From the NCBI GenBank assembly GCA_035548515.1, contig DASZSW010000018.1:186001-250000 (forward strand): a stretch of 64,000 nucleotides of DNA, given 5' to 3'. Shown here in pieces: positions 25,577-34,166 of this stretch. This DNA comes from DASZQY01 sp035548515. Lineage in GTDB: Bacteria; Pseudomonadota; Alphaproteobacteria; Rhizobiales; Kaistiaceae. Both the position numbers and the translations under genes were made by a program. Every line of letters starts with the position of its first letter. The first letter of the stretch is position 1. The notes under the pieces were generated by a model. It saw nothing but the letters and a program-made list of their open reading frames with translations, was not told the DNA's origin and made no database searches.

Positions 25577-26440
25577 TCAGATGCTGCTGCCGGCCAGCAA
25601 TCCGCGCGGGCGCAGCAGGATCACCGCGAGGAAGACGAGGTGGCCGGCGAGTTGCTGGTATGCCGGATTGATCGCTCCGCCCACTGCCTGCGCGATGCCC
25701 AGGATGACGCCGCCGATCAGCGTCCCCCAGAAGCTGCCGAGCCCTCCTATGACCACAGCCTCGAAGGCATAGAGAAGGCGTGACGGCCCGGCGGAGGGAT
25801 CGAAGTTGGCCCGTACGCCCATGAAGAAAGCGGAAACGGTGATGACGACGAACGAGATGCCCATCGCCACGGCAAACACCTTGCGCGGGTCGACGCCCAT
25901 GATCTCGACGATCGGCAGCGAGTCCGACGTGGCGCGGAGCGTGCGGCCGAGTGCGGTGCGATAGAACAACAGGCTGAGGCCAAGCACCACGACGACCGCG
26001 ACGGCGAACGTCAGCAACGGCACCACGCCGAAGGTTATCCCGCCCAGCGAATACGAGGCAGTTTCCAGCGCGCCGAGCGAAAGGCGGCGGCTGTCGGCGG
26101 AGAAAATCTGGAGCAGGCCGTTCTGGATGATGATCGACAGACCGAAGGTGACCAGCAGCGGCACCAGCAGATCGTTTTCGAGCGTGCGGTTGAGGATGAG
26201 CCGCTGGACCGCCCAGCCGAGCGCGAACATGAACGGCAGAGCGATGACGAGCGCAACCGGAGCAGGAAGGCCGATTGCGGTCGACAATGCCAGCATCACG
26301 AAGGCGCCGAGCACGATGAAATCGCCGTGCGCGAGATTTACCAGGCGCATGACACCGAAGATGAGGGCCAGGCCGACGGCGTAGAGCGCATAGAGCCCGC
26401 CGAGCAACGTCCCCTGGATGATGGTGTTGACGATGCTCAT
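25577..26440 (-). CDS. livH-like: Branched-chain-type ABC transporter permease (LivH-like)
   Basis: A 287-residue LivH-family permease. It starts IIQGTLLGGLYALYAVGLAL, has the conserved VMRLVNLAHGDFIVLGA loop and ends with AFEAVVIGGLGSFWGTLIGG. It forms the pore with the LivM-like partner encoded immediately downstream. Four bases separate it from the LivF-like ATPase gene upstream, so the whole block is one operon. Confidence 0.91.
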   Translation of the reverse strand: MSIVNTIIQGTLLGGLYALYAVGLALIFGVMRLVNLAHGDFIVLGAFVMLALSTAIGLPAPVALVIALPFMFALGWAVQRLILNRTLENDLLVPLLVTFGLSIIIQNGLLQIFSADSRRLSLGALETASYSLGGITFGVVPLLTFAVAVVVVLGLSLLFYRTALGRTLRATSDSLPIVEIMGVDPRKVFAVAMGISFVVITVSAFFMGVRANFDPSAGPSRLLYAFEAVVIGGLGSFWGTLIGGVILGIAQAVGGAINPAYQQLAGHLVFLAVILLRPRGLLAGSSI

Positions 26441-26444
26441 CCAG

Positions 26445-27146
26445 CTACCCGAAGTAAGCGTGCCGGATGGCGTCGCGCGACAGTTCGGCGGGCTTGCCGG
26501 AAAGGCTGACGCGACCTTCCATGAAGCAGTAGATGCGGTCGGCGGCCTTCAGCGCCGCGCCGAGATCCTGTTCGACCAACAGGACCGCGGTACCGCGCCG
26601 GCGTATCTCGGACAGCGCACGATATACATCGCGGATGACCGCCGGCGAGAGGCCCAGTGAAATCTCGTCGCAGAGCAGGATGCGCGGGTTGGCCATCAGC
26701 GCGCGGCCGATCGCCACCATCTGCTGTTGGCCGCCCGACAATGATGGCGCGGCCTGGCTGCGGCGCTCCTTCAGCACGGGAAACAGCTCGTACACAGTGT
26801 CGAGCGACCAGCCGCGATCGACGCTGCGGCCGTTCGCGCCCATCAGAAGGTTCTCCTCGACGCTCAGCGAGGGAAACAGGCGCCGACCCTCCGGCACCAG
26901 CGCGATGCCGCGTTTCACCATGTCGAAGGCGGGCGTGCCGCCGATCGGCTGGCCGTCTAACATGATCTGTTCGGGCTTCGCGCGCGCCATACCGGACAGC
27001 GCGGACATGAACGAGGACTTGCCGGCACCGTTGGCGCCGATGATCGCCACCGTCTCGCCTTCGGCGATCGCAACGTCGACGCCGAACAAAGCCTGGAAAT
27101 CGCCGTAGAAAACCTCCAGGCCGCGCGTCTCCAGCATCGCCGTCAT
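26445..27146 (-). CDS. livF-like: Branched-chain-type ABC transporter ATPase (LivF-like)
   Basis: A 233-residue ABC ATPase with Walker A GANGAGKSS, Q-loop region ALVPEGRRLFPSLSVEENL, signature LSGGQQQM, and Walker B LLCDEISLGLSP. The last replaces the usual LDEPSLGL, with Cys before the Asp-Glu pair but both acidic residues kept. The shorter ABC subunit of a Liv-type pair, its start overlaps the LivG-like stop by four bases. Confidence 0.91.
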   Translation of the reverse strand: MTAMLETRGLEVFYGDFQALFGVDVAIAEGETVAIIGANGAGKSSFMSALSGMARAKPEQIMLDGQPIGGTPAFDMVKRGIALVPEGRRLFPSLSVEENLLMGANGRSVDRGWSLDTVYELFPVLKERRSQAAPSLSGGQQQMVAIGRALMANPRILLCDEISLGLSPAVIRDVYRALSEIRRRGTAVLLVEQDLGAALKAADRIYCFMEGRVSLSGKPAELSRDAIRHAYFG

Positions 27147-27865
27147 GCGGCTTCTTCGATGCCAAGATAGGCGCGTTGCACCTCGGGCATCGCCATGACG
27201 GCGCGAGGTTCGCCGTCGGCAATCTTGCGGCCGAACTCCAACACGACAAGCCGAGACACGACCGAAAGCAAGGCATGAACGATGTGCTCGATCCAGACGA
27301 TCGTCGTGCCGCCATTGTTCAGCTCGCGGATGAGAGCAACGAGTTCGTGGACCTCAGCCTCGGTCAGGCCGCCGGCGATTTCGTCGAGCAGCAGCACCTT
27401 CGGCCGCGTCGCCAGCGCGCGGGCAAGTTCCAGCCGCTTGCGATCAAGCAAGGTCAGGCGGCCGGCGACGACGTTGGCGCGGTTCATCAGCCCCGTCTTC
27501 TCCAATATCGCGGCGCAGAAATCCGGAGCTTCGGCGCCGCTGACGGAGCCGCCGAACTCGGCGGCGGCGAGGAGATTCTCGAACACCGTCAGGCTTTCGA
27601 AAGGCCGCGGAATCTGGAAGCTGCGGCCGAGACCGAGCCGGCAGCGGTCGCGCACGGACATTGTCGTCACGTCGCGACCGGCTAGCGAAATGGTGCCGGC
27701 ATCCGGCTTGAGGATGCCGGTCACCAGGTTGAACAGGCTCGACTTGCCGGCGCCGTTGGCCCCGATGATTCCCAACGCTTCGCCATCGGCCACCGACAGA
27801 TCGACCCTGTCGGCGACAACGATGGCGCCGAAGCGCTTGGAAACCCCGGACAGCGTCAGCAACAT
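27143..27865 (-). CDS. livG-like: Branched-chain-type ABC transporter ATPase (LivG-like)
   Basis: A 240-residue ABC ATPase. Walker A is GANGAGKSS, the LivG-type segment GLGRSFQIPRPFESLTVFEN follows, and Walker B is LLLDEIAGGLTEAE. The signature region reads RLTLLDRKRLELARAL, so the canonical LSGGQ is replaced by LTLLD. The other LivG-like protein in this window (36558-37295) has the matching change (SLGLLD), so it is a subfamily trait rather than damage. It lies 10 bases after the binding-protein gene. Confidence 0.9.
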   Translation of the reverse strand: MLLTLSGVSKRFGAIVVADRVDLSVADGEALGIIGANGAGKSSLFNLVTGILKPDAGTISLAGRDVTTMSVRDRCRLGLGRSFQIPRPFESLTVFENLLAAAEFGGSVSGAEAPDFCAAILEKTGLMNRANVVAGRLTLLDRKRLELARALATRPKVLLLDEIAGGLTEAEVHELVALIRELNNGGTTIVWIEHIVHALLSVVSRLVVLEFGRKIADGEPRAVMAMPEVQRAYLGIEEAA

Positions 27866-27875
27866 CGGCGTGACT

Positions 27876-29186
27876 TTAGCCCAAGGGCTCCATCTTGCCG
27901 CCTGCCGGAATGTCCGACGCGTGGCTGTTGTCGACGATCACCAGCTCAAAGGACTTGTTGTCCTTCGTGCGCCACTGGCCGCCGACCAATGGGGTCTTGC
28001 AGACGTTCGCGGCGATCGGCCCGAGGTCCTTGTCCTTGCCCCAGTTGATCTTGCCGACGATGGTGTCGAGGTTGGTCGCCTTGATCGCCTCGATGACCGA
28101 CGCGCTGTCACTCGCGTCGCTGGCCCGCTTCAAGACGTCGATGGCAACCTCAAACAGGGAGTAGACGTAGCCGATCGGCTGGGTCCACGGACGACCCGAG
28201 AAGTCGCTGAACTGCTTCGCAACGTCGGCCGTGGAGGCGCCGGTGAGCGACGACTTGAACGGATGCGTCGGGCTCCACCAGACCTCGGACGACAGGTTAT
28301 TGCCGAGGGCGCCCAGCGCTTCCACCGACGACGGGAACAGCAGCGCCTTTGCCACCGTCACCGCTTTCGGCTTCAGGCCTTGCTGATTGGCCTGAGTCCA
28401 GAAGGTCGTGAAGTCCGGCGGGATCACGACGCCGGTGACGATGTCCGTCTTGGCGTTCTTGAAGGCGGTGATCTGCGCGGTGAAGTCGTCGTTCAGATCC
28501 TGGTAGCGGCCCGGATCGTTTACGATATAGCCGCCGGCGGCCTTCAGGCCCGGCGCGATGCCGACGTTAGGATCGCCCCAGGCGTTGCCGTCGCCGTCGT
28601 TCGGGAAGAGACCGCCGACCTGCTTGTTGGTCTCGATCTGATCCCACATGGCGGAGAAGACCGCGATGATGTCCTCGAGGCCCCAGAAGTAGTGGAACGT
28701 GGAGTTGAACGGCTTCCAGCTGCCGGGATCGCCGGGGTTTGCCTGACGGCCGATGAACCACGGCTGCCACGGCGCGACCGTCGAGATGCACGGCACCTCT
28801 TCCTGCTCGGCGACCGTGGACACCGGGTTCGTCGTCTCCGGCGTGGAAGACACGACGATAATGTCGACCTTGTCGTCGACGATCAGCGACTTCGCGGCCT
28901 CTGCGGCGCGGTTCGGGTCGGACTGGCTGTCCTTGGTCACGATCTGGATCGGAAGATCGCCACCGGCGCCCTTCACTCCGCCACCAATCAGCTTCGTCAT
29001 TGTGTCGATGACGTACTTGTCGGCCTCGGCAAACGGCGCGAGCGGGCCCGATTGCGGCGTGACGTAGCCGATCTTCACCGGGCTCGCCGCGTGAACCGCG
29101 GGCGCGAAGATGCTGCTCGCCCCGACGGCGGCAGCACTTGCGGCGGCCCCCTTCAGCACGGTGCGGCGAGTAAGTTTCCTTGTCAT
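27876..29186 (-). CDS. Liv-type ABC transporter substrate-binding protein (twin-arginine leader)
   Basis: A 436-residue periplasmic binding protein (Peripla_BP_6 type). The leader MTRKLTRRTVLKGAAASAAA is a twin-arginine signal with a probable cut after VHA. The mature start VKIGYVTPQSGPLAPFAEAD is typical of aromatic- or amino-acid-binding LivJ relatives. SSTPETTNPV is shared with the second binding protein at 35207, showing that they are paralogs. Two ATGs six bases apart follow GGGAGGA; the second (29186) has the better spacing. The gene heads the five-gene transporter block and lies 28 bases after maleylacetate reductase. Confidence 0.9.
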   Translation of the reverse strand: MTRKLTRRTVLKGAAASAAAVGASSIFAPAVHAASPVKIGYVTPQSGPLAPFAEADKYVIDTMTKLIGGGVKGAGGDLPIQIVTKDSQSDPNRAAEAAKSLIVDDKVDIIVVSSTPETTNPVSTVAEQEEVPCISTVAPWQPWFIGRQANPGDPGSWKPFNSTFHYFWGLEDIIAVFSAMWDQIETNKQVGGLFPNDGDGNAWGDPNVGIAPGLKAAGGYIVNDPGRYQDLNDDFTAQITAFKNAKTDIVTGVVIPPDFTTFWTQANQQGLKPKAVTVAKALLFPSSVEALGALGNNLSSEVWWSPTHPFKSSLTGASTADVAKQFSDFSGRPWTQPIGYVYSLFEVAIDVLKRASDASDSASVIEAIKATNLDTIVGKINWGKDKDLGPIAANVCKTPLVGGQWRTKDNKSFELVIVDNSHASDIPAGGKMEPLG

Positions 29187-29214
29187 GTTCATTCCTCCCT
29201 TGGGCGTTGCCCGT

Positions 29215-30279
29215 TTATGCAGCCGGCCGGCGTCCGGCGAAGGCGTCGTCGAGCAGACGAAGCACGCCCTCGCGTTCCACCGGCCGCGGATTCCAGTACG
29301 GACTAGAGACGATTTCGTCGGCGACCCTGTCGAGGCCGCCCTTGGGCATGCCCACGTCGGCCAGTGCGAGTGGCGCGCCCAGTCTTGCTTCCAGATCGTA
29401 GACACCGGCCGCCGTGGTTTTGGCGTGCAGCAGGTCTGCGATCGGATGGAGAAGCGCCGCCGTCGCCGCTTCGTTGTAGGCGACTGCGTGGGGCAGGATG
29501 ATCGCGTGCGTCTCGGAATGCGGCAGGTTGAACGCGCCGCCGAGCACATGGCAAATCTTGTGGTGCAGCGCCATGCCGACATGGCCGAGGCAAGTGCCGC
29601 AGGCCCATGCGCCGAAAAGCGCGTCGCTGCGTGCTTCGCGATCCTTCGGGTTGGCGACGATGCGGGGCAAAGCTCCCGCCAGAGCCCGCGTGCCTTCCAC
29701 CGCCAGCAACGAGATCACCGGATTGCGCTCGCGTGCGTACCGCGCTTCGACGGCGTGGGCGATCGCGTTCATGCCCGAGGTGACCGACAAGCCAACCGGC
29801 AGAGACATCGTCAGCTCGACGTCGTAGATGACGACCGCCGGAAGGACACGGGCGCTGCGCTGCGTGGTCTTCCGGTTGTTTTGCGTCTCGCCGATGATCG
29901 GCGTCGCCTCGGAGCCAGCATACGTCGTCGGGATCACGATCTGCGGCAGTTCGGTGCGGAGCGCTATCGCCTTGGCCAAGCCTATGGTGGAGCCGCCGCC
30001 CAAGGCAACGATGCAGTCCACGCGCAGTTCGGCGACACGCGCCAGCGCCGCTTCGGTCACCTCAACCGGCGTGTGCATCGCCGCCTTCGCGAAATATCCG
30101 GCGGAGAGGCGGCCGAGATCACGGGCGAGCGCGGCGACGGTGTGCTCCTGCTGCGGCGTCGACAACACGAGTGCGCGCGACCGGCCGAGGCGGGTGATCT
30201 CCTCCCCCACCGCCGCCAACGTTCCGGAGCCGAAGACGACGCGCTGCGGCTGCGCCTGATAGACAAATGGCTCCATCAA
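29215..30279 (-). CDS. Maleylacetate reductase
   Basis: A 354-residue iron-containing-alcohol-dehydrogenase-fold enzyme of the maleylacetate reductase group (MacA/TfdF/ClcE). It reduces maleylacetate to 3-oxoadipate with NAD(P)H. The N-terminus VVFGSGTLAAVGEEITRLG, the nucleotide region IVALGGGSTIGLAKAIAL, and PTTYAGSEATPIIGETQN are characteristic. Later HAVEARYARERNP and HHKICHVLGGAFNLPHSETH supply the His-rich metal region. Its product is the substrate of the CoA-transferase encoded a few kb upstream, so it links a hydroxyquinol- or chlorocatechol-type branch into the 3-oxoadipate pathway. The 162-base gap upstream suggests its own promoter. Confidence 0.9.
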   Translation of the reverse strand: MMEPFVYQAQPQRVVFGSGTLAAVGEEITRLGRSRALVLSTPQQEHTVAALARDLGRLSAGYFAKAAMHTPVEVTEAALARVAELRVDCIVALGGGSTIGLAKAIALRTELPQIVIPTTYAGSEATPIIGETQNNRKTTQRSARVLPAVVIYDVELTMSLPVGLSVTSGMNAIAHAVEARYARERNPVISLLAVEGTRALAGALPRIVANPKDREARSDALFGAWACGTCLGHVGMALHHKICHVLGGAFNLPHSETHAIILPHAVAYNEAATAALLHPIADLLHAKTTAAGVYDLEARLGAPLALADVGMPKGGLDRVADEIVSSPYWNPRPVEREGVLRLLDDAFAGRRPAA

Positions 30280-30441
30280 TCTCCTGGGGGCGCGCCTTTG
30301 AAACGGCCGGGGCTACGGGAATGCTAGCCAGCCCGCAGGCGACCGGCCTGCACGTTTCGCCCCTGGCATTCCGCCCAAACGGCCGATTTCCGCGCCCGGC
30401 CTGCCTAAAATGAGCCGAGGCAGCCTCCGGATACCGGGTTC

Positions 30442-31650
30442 CTACGTGACGCGCTCCAGCGCCATCGCTACGCCCTGCCCCACTCCAACGCACATCGTCG
30501 CGAGGGCATAGCGGCCACCACGCGCCTTCAGTTCGAGGGCAGCATCGGCCGCAAGGCGTGCGCCCGACATGCCCAGCGGATGGCCATAGGCAATGGCGCC
30601 ACCGTTGGGATTCACGTGCTCGGCATCGTCGGCAATGCCGAGTTGCCGAAGGCAGACCAGCGCCTGGCTGGCGAAGGCCTCGTTGAGCTCGACGACATCG
30701 AAGTCGGTGACCTTCAGACCGAGGCGCTCGATCAGCTTGCGCGTCGCCGGCACCGGACCGATGCCCATGACGCGCGGCGGCACGCCGGCTGTGGCCATCC
30801 CGGCGATCCGCGCGATGGGCGTGAGACCGAGACGCTGCGCTCCTTCCGCGGATGCGACGACGAGCGCTTGCGCGCCATCATTCACCCCCGAAGCATTGCC
30901 GGCGGTGACGGTGCCGTTGGGCCGCACGATCGGCTTCAACTTGGCCAGCGCTTCCAGCGTCGTGTCAGCGCGAGGGTGCTCGTCCTCGGTAACCGTGACC
31001 GGTCCGCCTTTGCCGCCGGGCGCTTCGACCGGGACGATGCGGCCCGCGAAGGCACCGCGCGTCCTGGCGCGGGCCGCGCGCTGCTGAGAGCGCAGCGCAA
31101 AGGCGTCCTGATCGGCCCGCGTCACCTGATAGTCGTCGGCGACGTTCTCACCAGTCTCCGGCATCGAATCGACTCCGTACTGCGCCTTCATCAGCGGATT
31201 GATGAAGCGCCAGCCGATCGTCGTGTCGTAGATGTCGGCGCTCCGCTGGAAGGCGCTCTCCGCCTTCGCCATGGCGAGCGGAGCTCGCGTCATAGATTCA
31301 ACGCCGCCGGCAATCGCGACTTCGATTTCGCCTGCGCGGATCGCCCGAGCCGCCGTGCCGACTGCATCGAGGCCCGACGCGCAGAGCCGGTTGATGGTCG
31401 TACCGGGCGTCGTCTCCGGGAGACCCGCGAGCAACGCCGCCATACGAGCGACGTTGCGGTTGTCTTCCCCGGCCTGGTTGGCGCAACCGAGGAAGACTTC
31501 CTCCACGGCTCCCGCCAACTGCGGGTGCTGCATGAGCAGCGCGCGGATCGGGATCGCCGCGAGATCGTCGGTCCGCACGCGGGCCAACGCGCCGGCGTAG
31601 CGGCCGATGGGCGTGCGCAGCGCAGCGCAAATGAAGGCTTCGCGGCTCAT
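30442..31650 (-). CDS. pcaF: 3-oxoadipyl-CoA thiolase
   Basis: A 402-residue thiolase. Catalytic Cys is in NRLCASGLDAVGTAARA, with His in GGAIAYGHPLGMSGAR and the second Cys in ATMCVGVGQGVA. The NQAGEDNRNVARMAALLAGLP region is typical of PcaF/CatF rather than biosynthetic thiolases. It cleaves 3-oxoadipyl-CoA to succinyl-CoA and acetyl-CoA, the last step of the pathway. Its start overlaps the stop of the CoA-transferase subunit B gene by four bases, which supports the specific assignment. Confidence 0.93.
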   Translation of the reverse strand: MSREAFICAALRTPIGRYAGALARVRTDDLAAIPIRALLMQHPQLAGAVEEVFLGCANQAGEDNRNVARMAALLAGLPETTPGTTINRLCASGLDAVGTAARAIRAGEIEVAIAGGVESMTRAPLAMAKAESAFQRSADIYDTTIGWRFINPLMKAQYGVDSMPETGENVADDYQVTRADQDAFALRSQQRAARARTRGAFAGRIVPVEAPGGKGGPVTVTEDEHPRADTTLEALAKLKPIVRPNGTVTAGNASGVNDGAQALVVASAEGAQRLGLTPIARIAGMATAGVPPRVMGIGPVPATRKLIERLGLKVTDFDVVELNEAFASQALVCLRQLGIADDAEHVNPNGGAIAYGHPLGMSGARLAADAALELKARGGRYALATMCVGVGQGVAMALERVT

Positions 31651-32423
31651 GAGTCACCTCCGTGCGCCCTTGCAGTGCGCTCCTGAAGATCGCGCAGCAC
31701 CGCCAACTCCTCTGGCGTGGGCGAAGGCGTTTCGGCGATCTGGTCGGCGAAGCGAACGGCCCAGGCGCACTGAGCCTGCACCATCTCGCGGGTCACGCCC
31801 GGATGCAGCAATGTTACCGTCAGTTCGCGCGTGACCGCATCTGGCTCGAAGACACACAGGTCGGTGATGACCCGCGTCGGCCCTTTCGTCCTGAGCCCGA
31901 GCTTCTCCCGGCTGCCGGGACCGGTGCCGTGGCCGAGCGAGGTGATGAAGTCGAGTTTCTCGACGAAGGCGCGCTTCGACATCGCCATCGTGATGAAGAT
32001 TTCGCCGCAGCAAGCCGCGATCTCAGGGGCCCCTCCCCCGCCCGGCAATCGAACCTTGGGATGATCGTAGCTGCCAACGACCGTGGTGTTCAGGTTGGCG
32101 TAGCGGTCGATCTGCGCGCCGCCCAGGAAGCCCACGGTGATGCGCTCGCCCTGCAGCCAGTAGCGGAACATCTCCGGCACCGGAACCGTGGTCAGCGCCG
32201 TATCGCAAAGCTCGCCATCACCGATCGAGAGCGGCAACACATCTGGCTTCGTGTCGATGGTGCCCGACTCGTAGATCAGCGTGATGCCAGGAGCGTGAGT
32301 CCGCCGGGCAAGGTTGCAGGCGGCGGATGGCGCGCCGATACCGACGAAGCAGACGTCATTGCCGCGCAGGGCGCGCGCGGCGGCGACTGTCATGATCTCG
32401 GTAGGCGTATACGCACCGCTCAT
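31647..32423 (-). CDS. catJ: 3-oxoadipate CoA-transferase, beta subunit (CatJ type)
   Basis: A 258-residue family I CoA-transferase beta subunit. The likely catalytic Glu52 lies in LIYESGTID, and the glycine-rich loop FVGIGAPSAACNLA is near the N-terminus. Its length and pattern fit the CatI/CatJ (glutaconate-transferase-like) type rather than the shorter PcaJ type of about 215 residues. ATG 32423 overlaps the alpha-subunit stop by four bases. The frame is open upstream, but that part lies inside the alpha-subunit gene. With the alpha subunit it moves CoA from succinyl-CoA to 3-oxoadipate. Confidence 0.9.
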   Translation of the reverse strand: MSGAYTPTEIMTVAAARALRGNDVCFVGIGAPSAACNLARRTHAPGITLIYESGTIDTKPDVLPLSIGDGELCDTALTTVPVPEMFRYWLQGERITVGFLGGAQIDRYANLNTTVVGSYDHPKVRLPGGGGAPEIAACCGEIFITMAMSKRAFVEKLDFITSLGHGTGPGSREKLGLRTKGPTRVITDLCVFEPDAVTRELTVTLLHPGVTREMVQAQCAWAVRFADQIAETPSPTPEELAVLRDLQERTARAHGGDS

Positions 32424-33268
32424 GACGCGGCGCCGACGTATTGGCGGAATGCGTCCGGTCCGCGTTGCAGCACGTTCTCGCGCATCCAGGCCGTGAACGT
32501 GTCGCGCTCCTTCGCGATCCCATCCCATGCCTTGTAGAAGGCGTTCGCCCGCTTGTAGTAGCCGTGCGCGTAGGATGGAAACGCCCCACCGGGCACGACT
32601 GCGATCGCGGTGACGGTCCACGACGGCAGGATGATCGCGTTGCGGCTACGCTCGCCGAAGTCTTCGACGATCTCCTCGACGGTGACGACCGCGCGCTTGG
32701 CGGCGAGGACGGCTTCCTTCTGTACGCCGACGATTCCCTCGAGCAGAACGTTGCCCTCGCGATCGGCGCGCAGCGCGTGGATGACGGCCACATCCGGCCG
32801 TATCGCTGGCACGGTCGCCAGCACCTCGCTGGTATAGGGGCACGTCACAGTTCGGATGCTCGGATTGACCTGCGGCAGCTCGACGCCGCGATAGCCCCGG
32901 AAGACCGCAAACGGCAGGTTCGCGGCGCCGGCGTCATAGGCATTGGCCATCGCGGCGTGCGAATGCTCCTCGATCGCGAGCGGGCCGGGCCAGCCGTTCT
33001 CCACAGCGTCGCGCAGGCGATAGAGCGATCCGACACCGGGATTGCCGCCCCAGGAAAACGTCAGCTTCTCCGCCGCGCCCATGCCGATGAGCTGGTCGTA
33101 GATCAGGTCCGGCGTCATGCGCACGAGCTTCAGCCGCTTGCGGCCCTGGCGGATGACCTCATGGGCCGCCGCGAAGGGAATGAGGTGCGTGAAGCCCTCC
33201 ATGGCGACGGTATCGCCATCCCTGACATTCGCTGCGATTGCGTCGTGCAGTGATTGGACCTCAGCCAT
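32420..33268 (-). CDS. catI: 3-oxoadipate CoA-transferase, alpha subunit (CatI type)
   Basis: A 282-residue CoA-transferase alpha subunit. The start segment VRDGDTVAMEGFTHLIPFAA and the following QGRKRLKLVRMTPDLIYDQL are typical of the family, as is FSWGGNPGVGSLYRLRDAVE. ATG 33268 is chosen because GGGAG precedes it and it opens the family-typical region; the frame continues upstream through the operator without homology. It is the first gene of a catI-catJ-pcaF operon facing an IclR-family regulator across 106 bases. Confidence 0.9.
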   Translation of the reverse strand: MAEVQSLHDAIAANVRDGDTVAMEGFTHLIPFAAAHEVIRQGRKRLKLVRMTPDLIYDQLIGMGAAEKLTFSWGGNPGVGSLYRLRDAVENGWPGPLAIEEHSHAAMANAYDAGAANLPFAVFRGYRGVELPQVNPSIRTVTCPYTSEVLATVPAIRPDVAVIHALRADREGNVLLEGIVGVQKEAVLAAKRAVVTVEEIVEDFGERSRNAIILPSWTVTAIAVVPGGAFPSYAHGYYKRANAFYKAWDGIAKERDTFTAWMRENVLQRGPDAFRQYVGAAS

Positions 33269-33317
33269 TACCCGCAACTCCCGCGCCATCCGGGCCGCAA
33301 CTTGACCGGCGCTGCAT

Positions 33318-33350
33318 GTTCGTTTATCGAACAATTGTTCGATTATCGAA
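33318..33350. promoter_or_regulatory. Probable IclR-family (PcaR/PcaU-type) operator
   Basis: Three GTTCG/CGAAC-type arms lie in 33 bases. GTTCGTTTATCGAAC (33318-33332) overlaps the perfect 18-base palindrome ATCGAACAATTGTTCGAT (33326-33343), which runs into GTTCGATTATCGAA (33337-33350). This layout resembles known PcaU/PobR sites (GTTCGATAATCGCAC-like repeats) and lies between the divergent iclR-like and catI genes. Confidence 0.72.
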
Positions 33351-33374
33351 GCATCCTCTGCGCGGGGCCGCCAC

Positions 33375-34166
33375 GTGTCAATGCCAAGCACGGCCCCGAC
33401 GTCGTTCAGCAAGAATCCCGAGTACATGGCGACGCTCGCCAAGGGGCTGGCGGTGCTCGGCGCCTTCGGTCCTGACCGGCCGGCCATGACCCTCTCCGAA
33501 GCTGCGGCGGCTTCCAACCTGACGCGTGCTGCGGCGCGCCGTGTCCTGCTCACTCTCGCCGATCTCGGCTACGTCACACAGGACGGCCGCAGCTTCGCTC
33601 TCACGCCGCGCGTTCTCGAGCTGGGATTCGCATACCTCGCAACGCAATCGTGGCTGGCGCGCGCCGAGCCGCTGATGAAGGAACTCAGCCACGAAGTGCA
33701 GGAGTCGTGCTCGGCCGCGATCCTGCAGGGCAGTGACATCGTCTATGTCGCCCGCATGCCCGCGCCCCACCGGCTGATGTCGGTCACGCTCGCGGTGGGA
33801 ACGCGGCTGCCGGCTTTTTACACTTCGCTTGGCCGCACCCAGCTTGGGTTCCTGCCTCCGGCGGAGATCGAGCACAGGCGCGCGGCAAGCGCGCTGCCGC
33901 TGCTCACCGACAAGGCGATCCGCGGCAAGGCCGCGCTGCTGGAGCGCATCCGCGCCGATCACGCACAGGGCTTCTCCATCGTCGACGAGGAACTGGAGAC
34001 CGGGCTCAGGTCGATCGCCGTGCCTGTCGTCACGCGCGCCGGCGTCAACGTCGGGGCGATAAACCTGTCGGCGCATGCCGGCCGCGCGACACGCGGCGAG
34101 TTGAAGCAGCGCTACTTGCCAAGACTCCAGGCAGTCGCCCAGGCGATCAACCGCACGCTGCTCTAG
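33375..34166 (+). CDS. pcaR-like: IclR family regulator (PcaR-like)
   Basis: A 263-residue IclR-type regulator of the beta-ketoadipate group. The N-terminal winged helix covers about 18-85 (YMATLAKGLAVLGAFGPDRP, then AAAASNLTRAAARRVLLTLADLGYV), and the C-terminal effector domain includes SYS-like SCSAAILQGSDIVYVAR. GTG 33375 and ATG 33381 are both possible starts. Divergence from catI with the palindromic operator between them implies control of catIJ-pcaF, probably by 3-oxoadipate. The stop shares CTAG with the stop of the convergent LysR gene, giving a four-base overlap. Confidence 0.9.
   Translation: MSMPSTAPTSFSKNPEYMATLAKGLAVLGAFGPDRPAMTLSEAAAASNLTRAAARRVLLTLADLGYVTQDGRSFALTPRVLELGFAYLATQSWLARAEPLMKELSHEVQESCSAAILQGSDIVYVARMPAPHRLMSVTLAVGTRLPAFYTSLGRTQLGFLPPAEIEHRRAASALPLLTDKAIRGKAALLERIRADHAQGFSIVDEELETGLRSIAVPVVTRAGVNVGAINLSAHAGRATRGELKQRYLPRLQAVAQAINRTLL

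Noticed and set aside
27143..27865. LivG-like protein as a broken ATPase because LSGGQ is altered
   Set aside because: The second LivG-like protein in the window has the matching change, so it looks like a subfamily trait, not decay.
27282..29306. Plus-strand frame of more than 600 codons across the Liv binding protein and ATPase
   Set aside because: It mirrors conserved genes on the other strand and shows no family features.
30280..30441. Partial inverted repeat GGAATG/CATTCC upstream of maleylacetate reductase as an operator
   Set aside because: The arms are interrupted and widely spaced, so the support is too weak to list.
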